A stretch of 64,000 bases of DNA, from assembly GCA_037013495.1 (NCBI GenBank), contig CM072801.1, positions 88,025,816-88,089,815 of the forward strand. Reading direction: 5' to 3'. Every line of letters starts with the position of its first letter. The stretch's first letter is position 1. This DNA is from Hippophae tibetana. Taxonomy: Eukaryota > Streptophyta > Magnoliopsida > Rosales > Elaeagnaceae. Below, piece by piece: positions 38,112 to 53,500 of this stretch. Under the pieces are notes generated by a model. It was not told the origin of the DNA, made no database searches, and saw only the letters and a list, made by a program, of their open reading frames with translations. Both the position numbers and the translations under genes were made by a program.

Positions 38112-41100
38112 TATAAATCTAAAATTCTAAAAATAGAAAAATAGAGATAGATAAACCATTTTCATCAACCAAGGCTATGATACCAAACAATGCAAATCCT
38201 TTTGGAGGACAAAATATGTACCTAGGAACACAAAGAATAAGAAATATTGAATTGCTAAAAACATGGTTAAGATGATAGAATTGGAATCTGAAAGAACAAT
38301 AATAGAAAACTAGGCAATTGCGTGCGACCAAATTTTAAGACGTCTGTAAGTTGTATAAACTACGGAATCTGGGTTAAAATATGAGAATAGAAAAACTACT
38401 GCTATAGTGTGTTTTTTATGTATGGAAACATGTTTCGATTTGATATATTATAATAGTCGTTTCGATATACGAGTCAAAAGTTATAACAGTTTACAGTTTC
38501 AACCCCAATTGATAACTTCTTTTTGTTTTGAAATTGTGAACTACAGTGACTTTCTTTCTTTTCTTAAAAACATAGATAGGTTGAACACAAAAATGAATTA
38601 ACGAGAAAAAACTACCGTGAAACTAAGGAAATCTAGGAAATGAAATACAATGAGGAAAATAATGACAACAAAATTGAAAGAAAACACTCCACTTGAAGGA
38701 CACAATTTAATTCTTTTTTCGTGATTTCCAACTAAAGAAAGAAGAAAATAATCAAAGGACAAATGTTTATAAATTTAAAATTCAAAAAATACATAAATAA
38801 AGATAGATTAACATTTTCAGCAACCAAGGCTATGGTACCAAACAATGTAAATCCTTTTCGCGGACAACATATGTACCTAGGAACACAAAGAATAAGAATG
38901 GTTGAATTGCTTAAAACATGGTTAAGATGATAGAATTGGAATCCGAAAGAACAAGAATATAAAACAAGGTGATAGCGTGCGACCAAATTTTAAGACATCT
39001 ATAAGTAGTGTAAACGATGGAATCAGGGTAAAATTATTAGAATAGAAAAACTACTACTATAGTGTGTTTTTTATGTATCGAAACATGCTTCAATTTAATA
39101 TATTATAATAGTCAATTCGATATACGAGTGTAAAGTTATGACAGTTTACAGTTTCAACCCCAATTGATAACTTCTTTTTGTTTTGAAATTGTGAACTACA
39201 GTAACTTTCTTTCTTTTTTCAAAAACATAGATAGGTTGAACACAAAAATGAAATAACGAGAAAAAAATACCATGAAACTAAGGAAATCTAGGAAATGAAA
39301 TCCAAGTAGGAAAATAATGACAACAAAATTGAAAGAAAACACTCCACTTGAAAGACACAATTAAATTCTTTTTTCGTGATTTCCAACTTAAGAAAGGAGA
39401 AAATAATCAAAGGACAAATTTTTATAAATCTAAAATTCAAAAAATACATAAATAAAGATAGATAAACATTTTCACCAACCAAGGCTATGATACCAAACAA
39501 TGTAAATCCTTTTCGCGGACAACATATGTACCTAGGAAGACAAAGAATAAGAATGGTTGAATTGCTTAAAACATGGTTAAGATGATAGAATTGGAATCAA
39601 AAAGAACAAGAATATAAAACAAGGTGATAGCGCGCGACCAAATTTTAAGACATCTATAAGTACTGTAAACGATGGAATCAGGGTTAAATTATGAGAATAG
39701 AAAAACTACTACTACAGTGTATTTTTTATTTATCGAAACATGCTTCAATTTAATATATTATAATAGTCAATTCGATATACGAGTGTAAAGTTATGACAGT
39801 TTACATTTTCAACCCCAATTGATAACTTATTTTTGTTTTGAAATTGTGAGCTGCAGTAACTTTCTTGTTTCTTTCAATAACATAGATAGATTAAACACAA
39901 AAATGAAATAACGAGAAAAAAATAACATGAAACTAAGGAAAGTTAGGAAATGAAATCCAAATAGGAAAAGAATGACAAGAAAATTGAAAGAAAACACTTG
40001 ACTTGAAGGACACAATTTAATTGTTTTTTCTGATTTCTCACTTAAGAAAGAAGAAAACTATCAATGGACAAATTTTTATAAATCTAAAATTCTAAAAATA
40101 GAAAAATAGAGATAGATAAACCATTTTCATCAACGAAGGCTATGATACCAAACAATGCAAATCCTTTTGGAGGACAACATATGTACCTAGGAACACAAAG
40201 AATAAGAAATATTGAATTGCTAAAAACATGGTTAAGATGATAGAATTGGAATATGAAAGAACAATAATAGAAAACTAGGCAATTGCGTGCGACCAAATTT
40301 TAAGACGTCTGTAAGTTGTATAAACTACGGAATCTGGGTTAAAATATGAGAATAGAAAAACTACTGCTATAGTGTGTTTTTTATGTATGGAAACATGTTT
40401 CGATTTGATATATTATAATAGTCATTTCGATATACGAGGCAAAAGTTATAACAGTTTACAGTTTCAACCCCAATTGATAACTTCTTTTTGTTTTGAAATT
40501 GTGAACTACAGTGACTTTCTTTCTTTTTTTAAAAACATAGATAGGTTGATCACAAAAATGAATTAACGAGAAAAAACTACCGTGAAACTAAGGAAATCTA
40601 GGAAATGAAATACAATGAGGAAAATAATGACAACAAAATTGAAAGAAAACACTCCACTTGAAGGACACAATTTAATTCTTTTTTCGTGATTTCCAACTAA
40701 AGAAAGAAGAAAATAATCAAAGGATAAATTTTTATAAATTTAAAATTCAAAAAATACATAAATAAAGATAGATTAACATTTTCAGCAACCAAGGCTATGA
40801 TACCAAACAATGTAAATCCTTTTCGCGGACAACATATGTACCTAGGAACACAAAGAATAAGAATGGTTGAATTGCTTAAAACATGGTTAAGATGATAGAA
40901 TTGGAATCCGAAAGAACAAGAATATAAAACAAGGTGATAGCGTGCGACCAAATTTTAAGACATCTATAAGTAGTGTAAACGATGGAATCAGGGTAAAATT
41001 ATGAGAATAGAAAAACTACTACTATAGTGTGTTTTTTATGTATCGAAACATGCTTCAATTTAATATATTATAATAGTCAATTCGATATACGAGTGTAAAG

Positions 41101-42696
41101 TTATGACAGTTTACAGTTTCAACCCCAATTGATAACTTCTTTTTGTTTTGAAATTGTGAACTACAGTAACTTTCTTTCTTTTTTCAAAAACATAGATAGG
41201 TTGAACACAAAAATGAAATAACGAGAAAAAAATACCATGAAACTAAGGAAATTTAGGAAATGAAATCCAAGTAGGAAAATAATGACAACAAAATTGAAAG
41301 AAAACACTCCACTTGAAGGACACAATTAAATTCTTTTTTCGTGATTTCCAACTTAAGAAAGAAGAAAATAATCAAAGGACAAATTTTTATAAATCTAAAA
41401 TTCAAAAAATACATAAATAAAAATAGATAAACATTTTCACCAACCAAGGCTATGATACCAAACAATGTAAATCCTTTTCGCGGACAACATATGTACCTAG
41501 GAAGACAAAGAATAAGAATGGTTGAATTGCTTAAAACATGGTTAAGATGATAGAATTGGAATCCAAAAGAACAAGAATATAAAACAAGGTGATAGCGCGC
41601 GACCAAATTTTAAGACATCTATAAGTAATGTAAACGATGGAATCAGGGTTAAATTATGAGAATAGAAAAACTACTACTATAGTGTATTTTTTATGTATCG
41701 AAACATGCTTCAATTTAATATATTATAATAGTCAATTCGATATACGAGCTTAAAGTTATGACAGTTTACAGTTTCAACCCCAATTGATAACTTCTTTTTG
41801 TTTTGAAATTGTGAACTACAGTAACTTTCTTTCTTTTTTCAAAAACATAGATAGGTTGAACACAAAAATGAAATAACGAGAAAAAAATACCATGAAACTA
41901 AGGAAATCTAGGAAATGAAATCCAAGTAGGAAAATAATGACAACAAAATTGAAAGAAAACACTCCACTTGAAAGACACAATTAAATTCTTTTTTCGTGAT
42001 TTCCAACTTAAGAAAGGAGAAAATAATCAAAGGACAAATTTTTCTAAATCTAAAATTCAAAAAATACATAAATAAAGATAGATAAACATTTTCACCAACC
42101 AAGGCTATGATACCAAACAATGTAAATCCTTTTCGCGGACAACATATGTACCTAGGAAGACAAAGAATAAGAATGGTTGAATTGCTTAAAACATGGTTAA
42201 GATGATAGAATTGGAATCAAAAAGAACAAGAATATAAAACAAGGTGATAGCGCGCGACCAAATTTTAAGACATCTATAAGTACTGTAAACGATGGAATCA
42301 GGGTTAAATTATGAGAATAGAAAAACTACTACTATAGTGTATTTTTTATTTATCGAAACATGCTTCAATTTAATATATTATAATAGTCAATTCGATATAC
42401 GAGTGTAAAGTTATGACAGTTTACAGTTTCAACCCCAATTGATAACTTATTTTTGTTTTGAAATTGTGTGCTGCAGTAACTTTCTTGTTTCTTTCAATAA
42501 CATAGATAGATTAAACACAAAAATGAAATAACGAGAAAAAAATAACATGAAACTAAGGAAAGTTAGGAAATGAAATCCAAATAGGAAAAGAATGACAAGA
42601 AAATTGAAAGAAAACACTTGACTTGAAGGACACAATTTAATTGTTTTTTCTGATTTCTCACTTAAGAAAGAAGAAAACTATCAATGGACAAATTTT
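38112..42696 (+). repeat. Heptamer HOR unit 1 (4585 bp)
   Basis: Seven monomers in the order alpha, beta, gamma, alpha, beta, gamma, gamma. Anchors are 38112, 38768, 39423, 40077, 40733, 41388 and 42043. Private variants recur exactly 4585 bp later: GACAAAATATG, CTATGGTACC, AATTATTAGAATAG, ACTACTACAGTG, TACATTTTCAACC, CAACGAAGG, ACGAGGCAAAAG, GTTGATCAC, AAGGATAAATT, GAGCTTAAAG and TTTTTCTAAATC. I noticed one mismatch between copies, at 41422 (A; G at 46007). Confidence 0.93.
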
Positions 42697-45600
42697 TATA
42701 AATCTAAAATTCTAAAAATAGAAAAATAGAGATAGATAAACCATTTTCATCAACCAAGGCTATGATACCAAACAATGCAAATCCTTTTGGAGGACAAAAT
42801 ATGTACCTAGGAACACAAAGAATAAGAAATATTGAATTGCTAAAAACATGGTTAAGATGATAGAATTGGAATCTGAAAGAACAATAATAGAAAACTAGGC
42901 AATTGCGTGCGACCAAATTTTAAGACGTCTGTAAGTTGTATAAACTACGGAATCTGGGTTAAAATATGAGAATAGAAAAACTACTGCTATAGTGTGTTTT
43001 TTATGTATGGAAACATGTTTCGATTTGATATATTATAATAGTCGTTTCGATATACGAGTCAAAAGTTATAACAGTTTACAGTTTCAACCCCAATTGATAA
43101 CTTCTTTTTGTTTTGAAATTGTGAACTACAGTGACTTTCTTTCTTTTCTTAAAAACATAGATAGGTTGAACACAAAAATGAATTAACGAGAAAAAACTAC
43201 CGTGAAACTAAGGAAATCTAGGAAATGAAATACAATGAGGAAAATAATGACAACAAAATTGAAAGAAAACACTCCACTTGAAGGACACAATTTAATTCTT
43301 TTTTCGTGATTTCCAACTAAAGAAAGAAGAAAATAATCAAAGGACAAATGTTTATAAATTTAAAATTCAAAAAATACATAAATAAAGATAGATTAACATT
43401 TTCAGCAACCAAGGCTATGGTACCAAACAATGTAAATCCTTTTCGCGGACAACATATGTACCTAGGAACACAAAGAATAAGAATGGTTGAATTGCTTAAA
43501 ACATGGTTAAGATGATAGAATTGGAATCCGAAAGAACAAGAATATAAAACAAGGTGATAGCGTGCGACCAAATTTTAAGACATCTATAAGTAGTGTAAAC
43601 GATGGAATCAGGGTAAAATTATTAGAATAGAAAAACTACTACTATAGTGTGTTTTTTATGTATCGAAACATGCTTCAATTTAATATATTATAATAGTCAA
43701 TTCGATATACGAGTGTAAAGTTATGACAGTTTACAGTTTCAACCCCAATTGATAACTTCTTTTTGTTTTGAAATTGTGAACTACAGTAACTTTCTTTCTT
43801 TTTTCAAAAACATAGATAGGTTGAACACAAAAATGAAATAACGAGAAAAAAATACCATGAAACTAAGGAAATCTAGGAAATGAAATCCAAGTAGGAAAAT
43901 AATGACAACAAAATTGAAAGAAAACACTCCACTTGAAAGACACAATTAAATTCTTTTTTCGTGATTTCCAACTTAAGAAAGGAGAAAATAATCAAAGGAC
44001 AAATTTTTATAAATCTAAAATTCAAAAAATACATAAATAAAGATAGATAAACATTTTCACCAACCAAGGCTATGATACCAAACAATGTAAATCCTTTTCG
44101 CGGACAACATATGTACCTAGGAAGACAAAGAATAAGAATGGTTGAATTGCTTAAAACATGGTTAAGATGATAGAATTGGAATCAAAAAGAACAAGAATAT
44201 AAAACAAGGTGATAGCGCGCGACCAAATTTTAAGACATCTATAAGTACTGTAAACGATGGAATCAGGGTTAAATTATGAGAATAGAAAAACTACTACTAC
44301 AGTGTATTTTTTATTTATCGAAACATGCTTCAATTTAATATATTATAATAGTCAATTCGATATACGAGTGTAAAGTTATGACAGTTTACATTTTCAACCC
44401 CAATTGATAACTTATTTTTGTTTTGAAATTGTGAGCTGCAGTAACTTTCTTGTTTCTTTCAATAACATAGATAGATTAAACACAAAAATGAAATAACGAG
44501 AAAAAAATAACATGAAACTAAGGAAAGTTAGGAAATGAAATCCAAATAGGAAAAGAATGACAAGAAAATTGAAAGAAAACACTTGACTTGAAGGACACAA
44601 TTTAATTGTTTTTTCTGATTTCTCACTTAAGAAAGAAGAAAACTATCAATGGACAAATTTTTATAAATCTAAAATTCTAAAAATAGAAAAATAGAGATAG
44701 ATAAACCATTTTCATCAACGAAGGCTATGATACCAAACAATGCAAATCCTTTTGGAGGACAACATATGTACCTAGGAACACAAAGAATAAGAAATATTGA
44801 ATTGCTAAAAACATGGTTAAGATGATAGAATTGGAATATGAAAGAACAATAATAGAAAACTAGGCAATTGCGTGCGACCAAATTTTAAGACGTCTGTAAG
44901 TTGTATAAACTACGGAATCTGGGTTAAAATATGAGAATAGAAAAACTACTGCTATAGTGTGTTTTTTATGTATGGAAACATGTTTCGATTTGATATATTA
45001 TAATAGTCATTTCGATATACGAGGCAAAAGTTATAACAGTTTACAGTTTCAACCCCAATTGATAACTTCTTTTTGTTTTGAAATTGTGAACTACAGTGAC
45101 TTTCTTTCTTTTTTTAAAAACATAGATAGGTTGATCACAAAAATGAATTAACGAGAAAAAACTACCGTGAAACTAAGGAAATCTAGGAAATGAAATACAA
45201 TGAGGAAAATAATGACAACAAAATTGAAAGAAAACACTCCACTTGAAGGACACAATTTAATTCTTTTTTCGTGATTTCCAACTAAAGAAAGAAGAAAATA
45301 ATCAAAGGATAAATTTTTATAAATTTAAAATTCAAAAAATACATAAATAAAGATAGATTAACATTTTCAGCAACCAAGGCTATGATACCAAACAATGTAA
45401 ATCCTTTTCGCGGACAACATATGTACCTAGGAACACAAAGAATAAGAATGGTTGAATTGCTTAAAACATGGTTAAGATGATAGAATTGGAATCCGAAAGA
45501 ACAAGAATATAAAACAAGGTGATAGCGTGCGACCAAATTTTAAGACATCTATAAGTAGTGTAAACGATGGAATCAGGGTAAAATTATGAGAATAGAAAAA

Positions 45601-46803
45601 CTACTACTATAGTGTGTTTTTTATGTATCGAAACATGCTTCAATTTAATATATTATAATAGTCAATTCGATATACGAGTGTAAAGTTATGACAGTTTACA
45701 GTTTCAACCCCAATTGATAACTTCTTTTTGTTTTGAAATTGTGAACTACAGTAACTTTCTTTCTTTTTTCAAAAACATAGATAGGTTGAACACAAAAATG
45801 AAATAACGAGAAAAAAATACCATGAAACTAAGGAAATTTAGGAAATGAAATCCAAGTAGGAAAATAATGACAACAAAATTGAAAGAAAACACTCCACTTG
45901 AAGGACACAATTAAATTCTTTTTTCGTGATTTCCAACTTAAGAAAGAAGAAAATAATCAAAGGACAAATTTTTATAAATCTAAAATTCAAAAAATACATA
46001 AATAAAGATAGATAAACATTTTCACCAACCAAGGCTATGATACCAAACAATGTAAATCCTTTTCGCGGACAACATATGTACCTAGGAAGACAAAGAATAA
46101 GAATGGTTGAATTGCTTAAAACATGGTTAAGATGATAGAATTGGAATCCAAAAGAACAAGAATATAAAACAAGGTGATAGCGCGCGACCAAATTTTAAGA
46201 CATCTATAAGTAATGTAAACGATGGAATCAGGGTTAAATTATGAGAATAGAAAAACTACTACTATAGTGTATTTTTTATGTATCGAAACATGCTTCAATT
46301 TAATATATTATAATAGTCAATTCGATATACGAGCTTAAAGTTATGACAGTTTACAGTTTCAACCCCAATTGATAACTTCTTTTTGTTTTGAAATTGTGAA
46401 CTACAGTAACTTTCTTTCTTTTTTCAAAAACATAGATAGGTTGAACACAAAAATGAAATAACGAGAAAAAAATACCATGAAACTAAGGAAATCTAGGAAA
46501 TGAAATCCAAGTAGGAAAATAATGACAACAAAATTGAAAGAAAACACTCCACTTGAAAGACACAATTAAATTCTTTTTTCGTGATTTCCAACTTAAGAAA
46601 GGAGAAAATAATCAAAGGACAAATTTTTCTAAATCTAAAATTCAAAAAATACATAAATAAAGATAGATAAACATTTTCACCAACCAAGGCTATGATACCA
46701 AACAATGTAAATCCTTTTCGCGGACAACATATGTACCTAGGAAGACAAAGAATAAGAATGGTTGAATTGCTTAAAACATGGTTAAGATGATAGAATTGGA
46801 ATC
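42697..46803 (+). repeat. Heptamer HOR unit 2
   Basis: A near-perfect tandem copy of the preceding heptamer, with anchors 42697, 43353, 44008, 44662, 45318, 45973 and 46628. Identity stops inside the seventh monomer at 46803: unit 1 reads GGAATCAAAAAG where this unit reads GGAATCCAAAAG, then the two differ regularly. The rest of that monomer is of the following gamma-run type. The HOR therefore ended by exchange with another gamma rather than at a monomer boundary. Confidence 0.92.
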
Positions 46804-49800
46804 CAAAAGAACAAGAATATAAAACAAGGTGATAGCGCGCGACCAAATTTTAAGACATCTATAAGTAATGTAAACGATGGAATCAGGGTTAAATTATGAG
46901 AATAGAAAAACTACTACTATAGTGTATTTTTTATGTATCGAAACATGCTTCAATTTAATATATTATAATAGTCAATTCGATATACGAGCTTAAAGTTATG
47001 ACAGTTTACAGTTTCAACCCCAATTGATAACTTCTTTTTGTTTTGAAATTGTGAACTACAGTAACTTTCTTTCTTTTTTCAAAAACATAGATAGGTTGAA
47101 CACAAAAATGAAATAACGAGAAAAAAATACCATGAAACTAAGGAAATCTAGGAAATGAAATCCAAGTAGGAAAATAATGACAACAAAATTGAAAGAAAAC
47201 ACTCCACTTGAAGGACACAATTAAATTCTTTTTTCGTGATTTCCAACTTAAGAAAGAAGAAAATAATCAAAGGACAAATTTTTATAAATCTAAAATTCAA
47301 AAAATACATAAATAAAGATAGATAAACATTTTCACCAACCAAGGCTATGATACCAAACAATGTAAATCCTTTTCGCGGACAACATATGTACCTAGGAAGA
47401 CAAAGAATAAGAATGGTTGAATTGCTTAAAACATGGTTAAGATGATAGAATTGGAATCCAAAAGAACAAGAATATAAAACAAGGTGATAGCGCGCGACCA
47501 AATTTTAAGACATCTATAAGTAATGTAAACGATGGAATCAGGGTTAAATTATGAGAATAGAAAAACTACTACTATAGTGTATTTTTTATGTATCGAAACA
47601 TGCTTCAATTTAATATATTATAATAGTCAATTCGATATACGAGTGTAAAGTTATGACAGTTTACAGTTTCAACCCCAATTGATAACTTCTTTTTGTTTTG
47701 AAATTGTGAACTACAGTAACTTTCTTTCTTTTTTCAAAAACATAGATAGGTTGAACACAAAAATGAAATAACGAGAAAAAAATACCATGAAACTAAGGAA
47801 ATTTAGGAAATGAAATCCAAGTAGGAAAATAATGACAACAAAATTGAAAGAAAACACTCCACTTGAAGGACACAATTAAATTCTTTTTTCGTGATTTCCA
47901 ACTTAAGAAAGAAGAAAATAATCAAAGGACAAATTTTTATAAATCTAAAATTCAAAAAATACATAAATAAAGATAGATAAACATTTTCACCAACCAAGGC
48001 TATGATACCAAACAATGTAAATCCTTTTCGCGGACAACATATGTACCTAGGAAGACAAAGAATAAGAATGGTTGAATTGCTTAAAACATGGTTAAGATGA
48101 TAGAATTGGAATCCAAAAGAACAAGAATATAAAACAAGGTGATAGCGCGCGACCAAATTTTAAGACATCTATAAGTAATGTAAACGATGGAATCAGGGTT
48201 AAATTATGAGAATAGAAAAACTACTACTATAGTGTATTTTTTATGTATCGAAACATGCTTCAATTTAATATATTATAATAGTCAATTCGATATACGAGCT
48301 TAAAGTTATGACAGTTTACAGTTTCAACCCCAATTGATAACTTCTTTTTGTTTTGAAATTGTGAACTACAGTAACTTTCTTTCTTTTTTCAAAAACATAG
48401 ATAGGTTGAACACAAAAATGAAATAACGAGAAAAAAATACCATGAAACTAAGGAAATCTAGGAAATGAAATCCAAGTAGGAAAATAATGACAACAAAATT
48501 GAAAGAAAACACTCCACTTGAAAGACACAATTAAATTCTTTTTTCGTGATTTCCAACTTAAGAAAGGAGAAAATAATCAAAGGACAAATTTTTCTAAATC
48601 TAAAATTCAAAAAATACATAAATAAAGATAGATAAACATTTTCACCAACCAAGGCTATGATACCAAACAATGTAAATCCTTTTCGCGGACAACATATGTA
48701 CCTAGGAAGACAAAGAATAAGAATGGTTGAATTGCTTAAAACATGGTTAAGATGATAGAATTGGAATCCAAAAGAACAAGAATATAAAACAAGGTGATAG
48801 CGCGCGACCAAATTTTAAGACATCTATAAGTAATGTAAACGATGGAATCAGGGTTAAATTATGAGAATAGAAAAACTACTACTATAGTGTATTTTTTATG
48901 TATCGAAACATGCTTCAATTTAATATATTATAATAGTCAATTCGATATACGAGCTTAAAGTTATGACAGTTTACAGTTTCAACCCCAATTGATAACTTCT
49001 TTTTGTTTTGAAATTGTGAACTACAGTAACTTTCTTTCTTTTTTCAAAAACATAGATAGGTTGAACACAAAAATGAAATAACGAGAAAAAAATACCATGA
49101 AACTAAGGAAATCTAGGAAATGAAATCCAAGTAGGAAAATAATGACAACAAAATTGAAAGAAAACACTCCACTTGAAGGACACAATTAAATTCTTTTTTC
49201 GTGATTTCCAACTTAAGAAAGAAGAAAATAATCAAAGGACAAATTTTTATAAATCTAAAATTCAAAAAATACATAAATAAAGATAGATAAACATTTTCAC
49301 CAACCAAGGCTATGATACCAAACAATGTAAATCCTTTTCGCGGACAACATATGTACCTAGGAAGACAAAGAATAAGAATGGTTGAATTGCTTAAAACATG
49401 GTTAAGATGATAGAATTGGAATCCAAAAGAACAAGAATATAAAACAAGGTGATAGCGCGCGACCAAATTTTAAGACATCTATAAGTAATGTAAACGATGG
49501 AATCAGGGTTAAATTATGAGAATAGAAAAACTACTACTATAGTGTATTTTTTATGTATCGAAACATGCTTCAATTTAATATATTATAATAGTCAATTCGA
49601 TATACGAGCTTAAAGTTATGACAGTTTACAGTTTCAACCCCAATTGATAACTTCTTTTTGTTTTGAAATTGTGAACTACAGTAACTTTCTTTCTTTTTTC
49701 AAAAACATAGATAGGTTGAACACAAAAATGAAATAACGAGAAAAAAATACCATGAAACTAAGGAAATCTAGGAAATGAAATCCAAGTAGGAAAATAATGA

Positions 49801-50556
49801 CAACAAAATTGAAAGAAAACACTCCACTTGAAAGACACAATTAAATTCTTTTTTCGTGATTTCCAACTTAAGAAAGGAGAAAATAATCAAAGGACAAATT
49901 TTTCTAAATCTAAAATTCAAAAAATACATAAATAAAGATAGATAAACATTTTCACCAACCAAGGCTATGATACCAAACAATGTAAATCCTTTTCGCGGAC
50001 AACATATGTACCTAGGAAGACAAAGAATAAGAATGGTTGAATTGCTTAAAACATGGTTAAGATGATAGAATTGGAATCAAAAAGAACAAGAATATAAAAC
50101 AAGGTGATAGCGCGCGACCAAATTTTAAGACATCTATAAGTACTGTAAACGATGGAATCAGGGTTAAATTATGAGAATAGAAAAACTACTACTATAGTGT
50201 ATTTTTTATTTATCGAAACATGCTTCAATTTAATATATTATAATAGTCAATTCGATATACGAGTGTAAAGTTATGACAGTTTACAGTTTCAACCCCAATT
50301 GATAACTTATTTTTGTTTTGAAATTGTGTGCTGCAGTAACTTTCTTGTTTCTTTCAATAACATAGATAGATTAAACACAAAAATGAAATAACGAGAAAAA
50401 AATAACATGAAACTAAGGAAAGTTAGGAAATGAAATCCAAATAGGAAAAGAATGACAAGAAAATTGAAAGAAAACACTTGACTTGAAGGACACAATTTAA
50501 TTGTTTTTTCTGATTTCTCACTTAAGAAAGAAGAAAACTATCAATGGACAAATTTT
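46804..50556 (+). repeat. Run of gamma monomers (655-bp step)
   Basis: After the end of the seventh heptamer monomer come gamma units at 47283, 47938, 48593, 49248 and 49903, with exact 655-bp steps. Three markers vary between units: TTTTTCTAAATC against TTTTTATAAATC, GAGCTTAAAG against GAGTGTAAAG, and AAATTTAGG against AAATCTAGG. Their pattern suggests 1965-bp and 1310-bp sub-duplications. This is the most homogeneous stretch of the window. Confidence 0.9.
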
Positions 50557-53500
50557 TATAAATCTAAAATTCTAAAAATAGAAAAATAGAGATAGATAAA
50601 CCATTTTCATCAACCAAGGCTATGATACCAAACAATGCAAATCCTTTTGGAGGACAACATATGTACCTAGGAACACAAAGAATAAGAAATATTGAATTGC
50701 TAAAAACATGGTTAAGATGATAGAATTGGAATCTGAAAGAACAATAATAGAAAACTAGGCAATTGCGTGCGACCAAATTTTAAGACGTCTGTAAGTTGTA
50801 TAAACTACGGAATCTGGGTTAAAATATGAGAATAGAAAAACTACTGCTATAGTGTGTTTTTTATGTATGGAAACATGTTTCGATTTGATATATTATAATA
50901 GTCGTTTCGATATACGAGTCAAAAGTTATAACAGTTTACAGTTTCAACCCCAATTGATAACTTCTTTTTGTTTTGAAATTGTGAACTACAGTGACTTTCT
51001 TTCTTTTTTTTAAAACATAGATAGGTTGAACACAAAAATGAATTAACGAGAAAAAACTACCGTGAAACTAAGGAAATCTAGGAAATGAAATACAATGAGG
51101 AAAATAATGACAACAAAATTGAAAGAAAACACTCCACTTGAAGGACACAATTTAATTCTTTTTTCGTGATTTCCAACTAAAGAAAGAAGAAAATAATCAA
51201 AGGACAAATGTTTATAAATTTAAAATTCAAAAAATACATAAATAAAGATAGATTAACATTTTCAGCAACCAAGGCTATGATACCAAACAATGTAAATCCT
51301 TTTCGCGGACAACATATGTACCTAGGAACACAAAGAATAAGAATGGTTGAATTGCTTAAAACATGGTTAAGATGATAGAATTGGAATCCGAAAGAACAAG
51401 AATATAAAACAAGGTGATAGCGTGCGACCAAATTTTAAGACATCTATAAGTAGTGTAAACGATGGAATCAGGGTAAAATTATTAGAATAGAAAAACTACT
51501 ACTATAGTGTGTTTTTTATGTATCGAAACATGCTTCAATTTAATATATTATAATAGTCAATTCGATATACGAGTGTAAAGTTATGACAGTTTACAGTTTC
51601 AACCCCAATTGATAACTTCTTTTTGTTTTGAAATTGTGAACTACAGTAACTTTCTTTCTTTTTTCAAAAACATAGATAGGTTGAACACAAAAATGAAATA
51701 ACGAGAAAAAAATACCATGAAACTAAGGAAATCTAGGAAATGAAATCCAAGTAGGAAAATAATGACAACAAAATTGAAAGAAAACACTCCACTTGAAGGA
51801 CACAATTAAATTCTTTTTTCGTGATTTCCAACTTAAGAAAGAAGAAAATAATCAAAGGACAAATTTTTATAAATCTAAAATTCAAAAAATACATAAATAA
51901 AGATAGATAAACATTTTCACCAACCAAGGCTATGATACCAAACAATGTAAATCCTTTTCGCGGACAACATATGTACCTAGGAAGACAAAGAATAAGAATG
52001 GTTGAATTGCTTAAAACATGGTTAAGATGATAGAATTGGAATCCAAAAGAACAAGAATATAAAACAAGGTGATAGCGCGCGACCAAATTTTAAGACATCT
52101 ATAAGTAATGTAAACGATGGAATCAGGGTTAAATTATGAGAATAGAAAAACTACTACTATAGTGTATTTTTTATGTATCGAAACATGCTTCAATTTAATA
52201 TATTATAATAGTAAATTCGATATACGAGTGTAAAGTTATGACAGTTTACAGTTTCAACCCCAATTGATAACTTCTTTTTGTTTTGAAATTGTGAACTGCA
52301 GTAACTTTCTTGTTTTTTTCAAAAACATAGATAGATTGAACAGAAAAATAAAATAACGAGAAAAAAATACTGTGAAACTAAGGAAAGTTAGGAAAGGAAA
52401 TCCAAATAGGCAAAGAATGACAACAAAATTGAAAGAAAACAATCGACCTAAAGGACACAATTTAATTCTTTTTTCTCATTTCTAAATTAAGAAAGAAGAA
52501 AACTATCAATGGACAAATATTTATAAATCTAAAATTCTAAAAATAGAAAAATAGAGATAGATAAACCATTTTCAGCAACCAAGGCTATGATACCAAACAA
52601 TGCAAATCCTTTTGGAGGACAACATATGTACCTAGGTACTCAAAGAATAAGAAAGATTGAATTGCTAAAAACATGGTTAAGATGATAGAATTGGAATCTG
52701 AAAGAACAAGAATAGAAAACTAGGCAATTGCGTGTGACCAAATTTTAAGACGTCTGTAAGTTGTATAAACTACGGAATCTGGGTTAAAATATGAGAATAG
52801 AAAAACTACTGCTATAGTGTGTTTTTTACGTATGGAAACATGTTTCGATTTGATATATTATAATAGTCGTTTCGATATACGAGTCAAAAGTTATAACAGT
52901 TTACAGTTTCAACCCCAATTGATAACTTCTTTTTGTTTTGAAATTGTGAACTACAGTGACTTTCTTTCTTTTTTTAAAAACATAGATAGGTTGAACACAT
53001 AAATGAATTAACGAGAAAAAACTACCGTGAAACTAAGGAAATCTAGGAAATGAAAGACAATGAGGAAAATAATGACAACAAAATTGAAAGAAAACACTCC
53101 ACTTGAAGGACACAATTTAATTCTTTTTTCGTGATTTCCAACTAAAGAAAGAAGAAAATAATCAAAGGACAAATTTTTATAAATTTAAAATTCAAAAAAT
53201 ACATAAATAAAGATAGATTAACATTTTCACCAACCAAGGCTATGATACCAAACAATGTAAATCCTTTTCGCGGACAACATATGTACCTAGGAACACAAAG
53301 AATAAGAATGGTTGAATTGCTTAAAACATGGTTAAGATGATAGAATTGCAATCTTAAAGAACAAGAATAGAAAACAAGGTAATAGCGTGCGACCAAATTT
53401 TAAGACGTCTATAAGTAGTGTAAACGATGGAATCAGGATTCAAATATGAGAATAGAAAAACAACTACTAAAGTGTGTTTTTTATGTATCGAAACAGGCTT

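Noticed and set aside
37640-46803. Assembly duplication as the explanation of the heptamer HOR
   Set aside because: Not fully excluded. At least one base differs between copies, and a third, more diverged relative at 50557-52521 argues that the pattern is biological. Read depth would decide.
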